Source of the DNA: Clostridia bacterium
GTDB taxonomy: Bacteria > Bacillota > Clostridia > UBA1381
Direction: 5' to 3'
Length of the DNA: 61,962 nt
Assembly (NCBI GenBank): GCA_017404065.1
Contig: JAFRDB010000144.1
Span: 1 to 61,962 of the forward strand
Shown: piece by piece, positions 57,173-61,962 of the stretch
How positions within the stretch are numbered: the stretch's first letter is position 1
Layout of the letters: each line of letters opens with the position of its first letter
Notes under the pieces: generated by a model
What the model was told of the DNA's origin: nothing
Seen by the model: the letters and a program-made list of their open reading frames with translations, nothing else
The model's database searches: none
Made by a program: the position numbers and the translations under genes

Positions 57173-58252
57173 ATGCTTACAAGCAAAATGATCAAGGACG
57201 CGGCCTTTGAAGCAGGCGCAGACAAATGCGGAATAGGCCCGATGTCCAGGTTTGAGGGAGCGCCCCCCGAAATGGATCCGCGCAAAATTTTCCCTAAAGC
57301 AAAATCAGTCATAGGGTTTGCGTTCAGGATACCGCGCGGCGTCCAAAGAGGCATTGAGGAAGGAACACAGTTCTATCAGTACCCCTCAATGGCATACGGC
57401 GGTATAAATGAGATTTACGCGCCGGCTGTTCTCTACCATGTCGGAAAGGTGATAGAGGACGCGGGCTATGAGGCGGTAGTGTACAGAAACACAGGTGCGC
57501 GCGGCATCGTTTCGGATATGGACGGCAGCCCCGGCAACACTCTTTCGCCTGAGGAGCAGATAGAGGTAAGCAAGCACGCAAAGGGCAAGACCGCTCACCA
57601 CAGAAGCGTTCAGTTCACAAGAGAAGTTAGCGAGGGCAAGGTGCCGCCGGATGTACAGTTCCAATTCAGATTGGCAGCGGTAGCGTGCGGACTCGGCGAG
57701 ATCGGCTGGAGCAAAATGCTCCTGACACCGGAATTCGGCCCTCTGCAGCGTGTGGCGTTCATATTTACCGACGCGGAGCTGGAATATGACGAGATGTACA
57801 GCGGCGAGCCGCTTTGCAGAAGATGCGGCGCGTGCGTAAGAGAATGTCCCGGCTCGTGCATTCCCCCGCTCAATTCAGGCAAAACGGTAAGAGTAGACCT
57901 TGCCGGCAAGATCTGTGAATGGGGCGATATAGATATGTGGCGCTGCTATGCGTTCTATACTCACACCGGCAGATATTATAACCCGTTCGTACCGAAAGAG
58001 GTATTTGACGAAAACAAGGACGGCGCGCTCGATCTTCTGGAGCACGAAGATGTTTCGGCGAACGAGAAGGAAGTTATGAAGGTCTATACGAGCCTTGAAA
58101 AATATTTCCCGAGCTGGGTAGGCTATAATATGGCAAAATGCGGCGGCTGCATCAGGGCGTGCGTAAGCATGCTGGAGAAAAAGGGCGGCTGCATGGCAGG
58201 CAGGTTTGACAAGCCCCTCCGCACCTCGAAGGCATGGAGGATGGACAGATGA
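57173..58252 (+). CDS. QueG/reductive-dehalogenase-like Fe-S protein, paralog 1
   Basis: 359 residues; GGAGG in front. 'EAGADKCGIGPMSRF', 'FPKAKSVIGFAFRIPRG', then 'RLAAVACGLGEIGWSKMLLTPEFGPLQRVAFIFTDAELE', the segment that in QueG and RdhA binds cobalamin, and a ferredoxin motif 'CRRCGACVRECPGSC'. A second cysteine set lies near the C-terminus ('CGGCIRACVSMLEKKGGC'). No transport signal, so cytoplasmic. An electron-carrying reductase of unknown substrate. First of three relatives in this operon. Confidence 0.75.
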   Translation: MLTSKMIKDAAFEAGADKCGIGPMSRFEGAPPEMDPRKIFPKAKSVIGFAFRIPRGVQRGIEEGTQFYQYPSMAYGGINEIYAPAVLYHVGKVIEDAGYEAVVYRNTGARGIVSDMDGSPGNTLSPEEQIEVSKHAKGKTAHHRSVQFTREVSEGKVPPDVQFQFRLAAVACGLGEIGWSKMLLTPEFGPLQRVAFIFTDAELEYDEMYSGEPLCRRCGACVRECPGSCIPPLNSGKTVRVDLAGKICEWGDIDMWRCYAFYTHTGRYYNPFVPKEVFDENKDGALDLLEHEDVSANEKEVMKVYTSLEKYFPSWVGYNMAKCGGCIRACVSMLEKKGGCMAGRFDKPLRTSKAWRMDR

Positions 58253-58599
58253 TAGAAACCATCGATAAGTATTCGGCAGGGTTTTATCCGATGACGAAAA
58301 CGGACAAATGGCAGGTGGCATATATTACATATTCCGATGCCTACGGGGATCTGAAGGAGCTTAAGCGCCATCTTACGACCGATGAAGTCATAATACCCAT
58401 TCACGGCAGCGCGACCTTATACACTTATGAAAATGAAAAGGTGCGCTCCATTGAGATGAAAAAGGATGTTCTCTATAACATAAAGCGAGGAACCTGGCAC
58501 CACATCAAGGCAAGCGAGGATGCGTTTTTGATCGTTGTTGAGGACAGTTATATTACCAAAGAATCTACAGAAAGGATGACTGTAAATGCTGACTGCTGA
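58249..58599 (+). CDS. Cupin-like small protein
   Basis: 116 residues from ATG 58249, overlapping the upstream stop (ATGA) with GGAGG 7 bases before it. 'TTDEVIIPIHGSATLYTYENEKVRSIEMKKDVLYNIKRGTWHHIKASEDAFLIVVEDS' is a single cupin barrel with 'GTWHH'. Ureidoglycolate-lyase-like or sugar-isomerase-like cupins have this form; function here unknown. It overlaps the next gene by 14 bases. Confidence 0.7.
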   Translation: MIETIDKYSAGFYPMTKTDKWQVAYITYSDAYGDLKELKRHLTTDEVIIPIHGSATLYTYENEKVRSIEMKKDVLYNIKRGTWHHIKASEDAFLIVVEDSYITKESTERMTVNADC

Positions 58600-59491
58600 A
58601 TTTATAAAACAGAAGGCCAAAGAGCTTGGGGCAATGACCTGCGGCATAGGTGACATTTCCTATTATGAAGGCTGCGATCCGCAAAGAGACCCGAAACGCA
58701 TACTGCCCAATGCAAAATGCATTATAGGCTTCGGAATGAAGATCCCCAACTCCCTCTATAATGCAATGGAGAACAAGGTCCAGTATTACAATTATACAAA
58801 TTTGGGTGTCAAATATATTGACGAAGCCTTTGTTGAGATCCTGCTGCTGAAAATGGCGCGCATAATTGAAAACGAAGGATTTGATGCCTGTCTGCAAAGG
58901 ACAGTACCGGGGCTCAGAATAAAGGGAGATAAATCCACATCACCCGAAGTAAGCCAGACATACGAGCTTAAATATTCAACCCCCGTTGCGCCCGGCAAGC
59001 CTGCTCCGGAGGTAATAATAGACTATAACAGAGCTGCCGTTATTTGCGGTCTGGGCTCAATAGGAATGAACGGCAGGGTCATTGCACCGAAATTCGGTAC
59101 ATATATGAGATATGCATTCATAATCACAGACGCGCCGCTCGAGTGCGATGAGCCGTTCAAGGAAGAGCTGTGTGACAAATGCGGTGAGTGCCTGAACGCC
59201 TGCCCGGGAAAAGCAATAGACGAAAACGGCGTGGATTCATGGCAGTGCAGTGTTTATTACAGAGGGGCGCACAAATCAAATCCGTTTATGACAGACGATT
59301 TCCTTGCCGGTGATCCGAACAGGGAAAAGATAATAAACGGTGACATGAGATTTGACAGCGAGTCTGCAAAAGCGATCTATGATGAGCTGAAATTCCTGCC
59401 AAACACACATTTCGGATATGTCCCCTGCCTTTGCGGGAGAAAATGCGAAACAGTATGCTATAAGCATTTAAAGGAGGTCGGCAGAATATGA
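58586..59491 (+). CDS. QueG/reductive-dehalogenase-like Fe-S protein, paralog 2
   Basis: 301 residues. 'ELGAMTCGIGDISYYEG', 'LPNAKCIIGFGMKIPNS', cobalamin-type segment 'RAAVICGLGSIGMNGRVIAPKFGTYMRYAFIITDAPLE', ferredoxin motif 'CDKCGECLNACPGKAI', and C-terminal 'CLCGRKCETVCYKHL'. Shorter than paralog 1. Coupled to the cupin gene before and overlapping the third paralog after (ATGA). Confidence 0.75.
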   Translation: MLTAEFIKQKAKELGAMTCGIGDISYYEGCDPQRDPKRILPNAKCIIGFGMKIPNSLYNAMENKVQYYNYTNLGVKYIDEAFVEILLLKMARIIENEGFDACLQRTVPGLRIKGDKSTSPEVSQTYELKYSTPVAPGKPAPEVIIDYNRAAVICGLGSIGMNGRVIAPKFGTYMRYAFIITDAPLECDEPFKEELCDKCGECLNACPGKAIDENGVDSWQCSVYYRGAHKSNPFMTDDFLAGDPNREKIINGDMRFDSESAKAIYDELKFLPNTHFGYVPCLCGRKCETVCYKHLKEVGRI

Positions 59492-60465
59492 GACAAGCGA
59501 TAATCGATACAGCTTTAAAATTTGACGCGGATGTTGTCGGATTCGCGCCCGCATCGAGATTTGATAAGGATGATGCTATATTCAAGATCTTCCCCGCCGC
59601 AAAAACCGTCATAGGTCTCGGCTTCCGTGTACTGCGCGGTGAATACAGAGGTGTTGAGGAAGGCACGACCTACTATCAGTACACGACCATGGGAGTTGAA
59701 AATCTTGAAGAAACGGTAATGCCGCTCGCCCTGCTCAGGATCAGCTGTCTGATAGAAGAAAACGGGTTTGAGGCAATGCCGCAAAGACGAAACCAGCTCA
59801 TAATGAACGAGGAAAACGAAACAAATCCCGAAGTCGATTATAATGATATCAAGAGAGGCGTAAAGGCGGAAAATCAGATCGATTTCAACAAATGCGCAGT
59901 CCTTTGCGGGCTTGGCGAAAAGGGATTGTCCGGAAGCATTTTAAACGATGAATACGGTCCTTTTATCAGATACTGTTTCATCATAACAGACGCTGAATTA
60001 GAGCCGACGCCGATGTATGAGCCGCATATCTGCGATGGGTGCGGTGAATGTATCAAGGGCTGTCCGGGACACGCAATAGACGAAACCGGCAAGCTTGATT
60101 CCTGGCGTTGCGCCGTTTACTATAACGGTGGAAACGGCACTAAAAACCCGTTTATGCCGCCCGATGCTTTTAAAGACTTCGACAACAAATTCGATATCAT
60201 CAACGGTACTGCGGAATTTGATGCTGATCAGGCGCGGGATATACTGGATAACATCTATTTTTATCCGCCGGCAAAACATTATTACAGAACTTCTATCTGC
60301 GGCAGAGCCTGCGACAGAGCTTGCTATATACACCTTGAGGAAAAGGGCGTTCTTAAAAAAGAATTCAAGAACAGGTTCCGAACCGGTGAGGATTGGAAGC
60401 TGAGTACAAAACAATTTGAAACAGGAAAACGTGAAAAGGAATGGCAGTTCAGCGGAAGAACTTGA
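59488..60465 (+). CDS. QueG/reductive-dehalogenase-like Fe-S protein, paralog 3
   Basis: 325 residues; AAGGAGG upstream. 'KFDADVVGFAPASRF', 'FPAAKTVIGLGFRVLRG', 'KCAVLCGLGEKGLSGSILNDEYGPFIRYCFIITDAELE', 'CDGCGECIKGCPGHAI' and 'CGRACDRACYIHL'. It has a C-terminal basic extension not seen in paralog 2. None of the three carries the QueG HEAT-repeat tail, so tRNA queuosine synthesis is unlikely. Confidence 0.75.
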   Translation: MRQAIIDTALKFDADVVGFAPASRFDKDDAIFKIFPAAKTVIGLGFRVLRGEYRGVEEGTTYYQYTTMGVENLEETVMPLALLRISCLIEENGFEAMPQRRNQLIMNEENETNPEVDYNDIKRGVKAENQIDFNKCAVLCGLGEKGLSGSILNDEYGPFIRYCFIITDAELEPTPMYEPHICDGCGECIKGCPGHAIDETGKLDSWRCAVYYNGGNGTKNPFMPPDAFKDFDNKFDIINGTAEFDADQARDILDNIYFYPPAKHYYRTSICGRACDRACYIHLEEKGVLKKEFKNRFRTGEDWKLSTKQFETGKREKEWQFSGRT

Positions 60466-60513
60466 TTTTCCCCACTGAAACAATGTCGATCAAAAGGAAG
60501 GAGCTTAACTAAA

Positions 60514-61770
60514 ATGAAAGAGAAAATGAAAATTGCAGTAGTAGGATGCGGTAGATTCAGTCCGTTCTTCGTTCCGCTGTTTAAGGCGGACCCCATTGTT
60601 GAAGAGGTTTATGTGTGCGATAAGAGAAGAGAGCGCGCAGAAAAATTCGCAAAGGATTTTGATGTTAAGATCATAGACACATACGAGGAAATACTTGAGT
60701 CAAAGGAGATCAATGCCGTAGCGGTATTCACACAGCGTTTCACACACGGTGAGATGGTTATACGCGCGCTCAAAGCGGGCAAGCATGTATACAGCTCCGT
60801 ACCCTGCGCTGTAAAGGTTGAGGAGATAAAGGAAATAGCAAGGCTTGTAGAGGAAACCAGACTTACATATTCAATGGGTGAGACAGGCTTCTACCGCGCT
60901 CCCGCCTGCTTCTTGAGAAAGGAATTCGAGAAGGGCACATTCGGCAGATTTACTTATGCCGAGGCACAGTACAACCATGATATACGCAACATGGAGCAGA
61001 GCTTCCGCAGCTCAGGCGGCGAGGACTGGAAGAAATTTGCCGGAATTCCGCCGTTCTTCTATCCGTCACATTCAACCTCAATGATCCTTTCCGCAATGCC
61101 GGGCGTATACGCCAAGAGAGTCGTTGCGTTAGGCTTTAAGGGAAGCGAGAGAACCGATATTTATGGTACAGACGGACAAAACGACTATGATAACCCGTTC
61201 TCAAACGAGACCATGCTCCTGGAGCTGTCAAACGGCGGTATAGCAAGAGTAAGCGAGAACCGCTGCGTAGGTTGGGTAGCACCCGAAACATACATAACTC
61301 AGTTCTACGGCGACAGCGCCGGATACGAGTTCTCAGTCGCAAGACACAGCCTCTCACGCTGGAACCCTGAGGACGACCATAAGATCCTTATGAAGGACGT
61401 TACGGATCAGATCCAGCCCAAGTCTGTATACGATCTTATCACTAATGATTATAACGACGCTATCCAGCAGATCGCAACCGGCGTAGGCTGGTACGATGCA
61501 GCACCCGTTCAGCCGACAGACCGTATACCGAAGGAATATGCCGGCATACACAACGGACACAACGGCACACATCACTTCCTGATAGACGATTTCTGCCGCG
61601 CATACGAAACAGGAAAGCTTTCACCCACAAACATCTGGGCCGTTGCAAGATATAACATACCTGGACTTATTGCGCATGAGTCAGCTTTGGCAGGCGGCAT
61701 ACCGATGGAGATCCCCGATCTCGGCAATCCTCCGGAGGATTGGGAAGTATTGTCTTGGGATAAGAGATAA
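60514..61770 (+). CDS. Gfo/Idh/MocA-family oxidoreductase
   Basis: 418 residues; GGAAGGAG 12 bases upstream. Rossmann start 'KIAVVGCGRFSPFFVPLFKADPIVEEVYVCD', 'INAVAVFTQRFTHGEMVIRALKAGKHVYSSVPCAVKVEE' (the EKP position reads SSVP), then the C-terminal sheet domain with 'GGEDWKKFAGIPPFFYPSHSTSMILS'. It oxidises or reduces a sugar or sugar-like polyol with NAD(P). Last gene of the operon; 48 bases after paralog 3. The loss of the usual Glu-Lys-Pro suggests altered cofactor or substrate handling. Confidence 0.85.
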   Translation: MKEKMKIAVVGCGRFSPFFVPLFKADPIVEEVYVCDKRRERAEKFAKDFDVKIIDTYEEILESKEINAVAVFTQRFTHGEMVIRALKAGKHVYSSVPCAVKVEEIKEIARLVEETRLTYSMGETGFYRAPACFLRKEFEKGTFGRFTYAEAQYNHDIRNMEQSFRSSGGEDWKKFAGIPPFFYPSHSTSMILSAMPGVYAKRVVALGFKGSERTDIYGTDGQNDYDNPFSNETMLLELSNGGIARVSENRCVGWVAPETYITQFYGDSAGYEFSVARHSLSRWNPEDDHKILMKDVTDQIQPKSVYDLITNDYNDAIQQIATGVGWYDAAPVQPTDRIPKEYAGIHNGHNGTHHFLIDDFCRAYETGKLSPTNIWAVARYNIPGLIAHESALAGGIPMEIPDLGNPPEDWEVLSWDKR

Positions 61771-61822
61771 TTCCACGGCTTTAAGTGAGTAAAAGCTTTG
61801 TGAATTAAAACATAAAATTTCA

Positions 61823-61957
61823 GTTTAACTCCCTCAGTCACGCCTGTCGGCGCGACAGCTCCCTCATAGAGGGAGCCAAGTGTATCGGGCTACCACACAC
61901 ATTCTTGCCTCCCTCTTGAGGGAGGTGGCAGCCCGTAAGGGCTGACGGAGGGAGTCC
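61823..61957. repeat. Modular palindromic repeat, right edge
   Basis: GTTTAACTCCCTC ... GGGAGTCC, with GTCGGCGCGAC, CCTCATAGAGGGAGCC, CCTCCCTCTTGAGGGAGG and AGCCCGTAAGGGCT modules. It combines the left terminus type of 46707 with the right terminus type of 52460 and 54856, and probably ends near 61957. Confidence 0.75.
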
Positions 61958-61962
61958 GATAA

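Noticed and set aside
57173..60465. Queuosine synthesis (QueG) genes
   Set aside because: Three paralogs, without the HEAT-repeat tail and without other queuosine genes nearby; only the reductase core matches.

Overview
The window looks like a chromosome segment of a gut-type member of the Clostridia (Bacillota) carrying one complete prophage. The signs are AGGAGG-type ribosome binding sites, consensus TTGACA/TATAAT promoters, an exported pectate lyase with a long Thr-Pro linker, copper-amine-oxidase-like stalk domains and a large serine recombinase. I cannot place it to genus. A pectin-degrading lineage is plausible from the exported lyase, but that is inference.

Layout. (1) 1-9330, host. 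A RelE/AbrB-type toxin-antitoxin pair lies near a REP-like repeat field. An exported metallophosphoesterase and a very large modular pectate lyase follow. Next come tRNA-Leu(UAG) with four 97-bp tandem copies of its own 3' end, a relic of a glycosidase, a YebC-family regulator and tRNA-Glu(CUC). (2) About 9323-43154, a 33.8-kb HK97-type siphovirus prophage. Read right to left it has a rightward lysogeny block (CI-like repressor, Ltp-type superinfection-exclusion lipoprotein, voltage-gated K+ channel, serine integrase). A leftward early/replication block follows (Cro-like repressor, small proteins, Dcm methylase, sliding clamp, helicase-methyltransferase fusion, PAPS-reductase-like PP-loop protein, ASCH protein, HUH Rep). 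Then come packaging (HNH, TerS, TerL), head, tail and lysis genes. The prophage appears to sit exactly at the 3' end of tRNA-Glu, and the tRNA's probable original terminator now lies at the far right end. (3) 43155-55100, host leftward operons: PHP phosphatase; mannose-6-phosphate isomerase, HAD hydrolase and SGNH esterase; FAD oxidoreductase, GH38 alpha-mannosidase and ceramidase-like hydrolase; prephenate dehydratase and DAHP synthase. They are separated by a family of modular palindromic repeats. (4) 55180-61962: an AraC regulator diverges from a rightward operon of a U32-like Fe-S protein, three paralogous QueG/reductive-dehalogenase-like Fe-S proteins, a cupin and a Gfo/Idh/MocA dehydrogenase.

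How it works together. The host genes suggest breakdown and uptake-side processing of plant or mucin glycans (pectin, mannosides, esters) plus aromatic amino acid entry steps. The prophage has a readable CI/Cro switch with five 15-bp operators, a programmed -1 frameshift in its tail chaperone gene, and an unusual replication and DNA-modification set. That set has an HUH initiator and its own clamp but no recognisable helicase-loader, primase or polymerase. The strongest leads for something undescribed are the modification cluster at 30042-37252, the integrase gene whose 3' end crosses the attachment site, the QueG-like triplicate operon, and the alternating tRNA-Leu 3'-end array.
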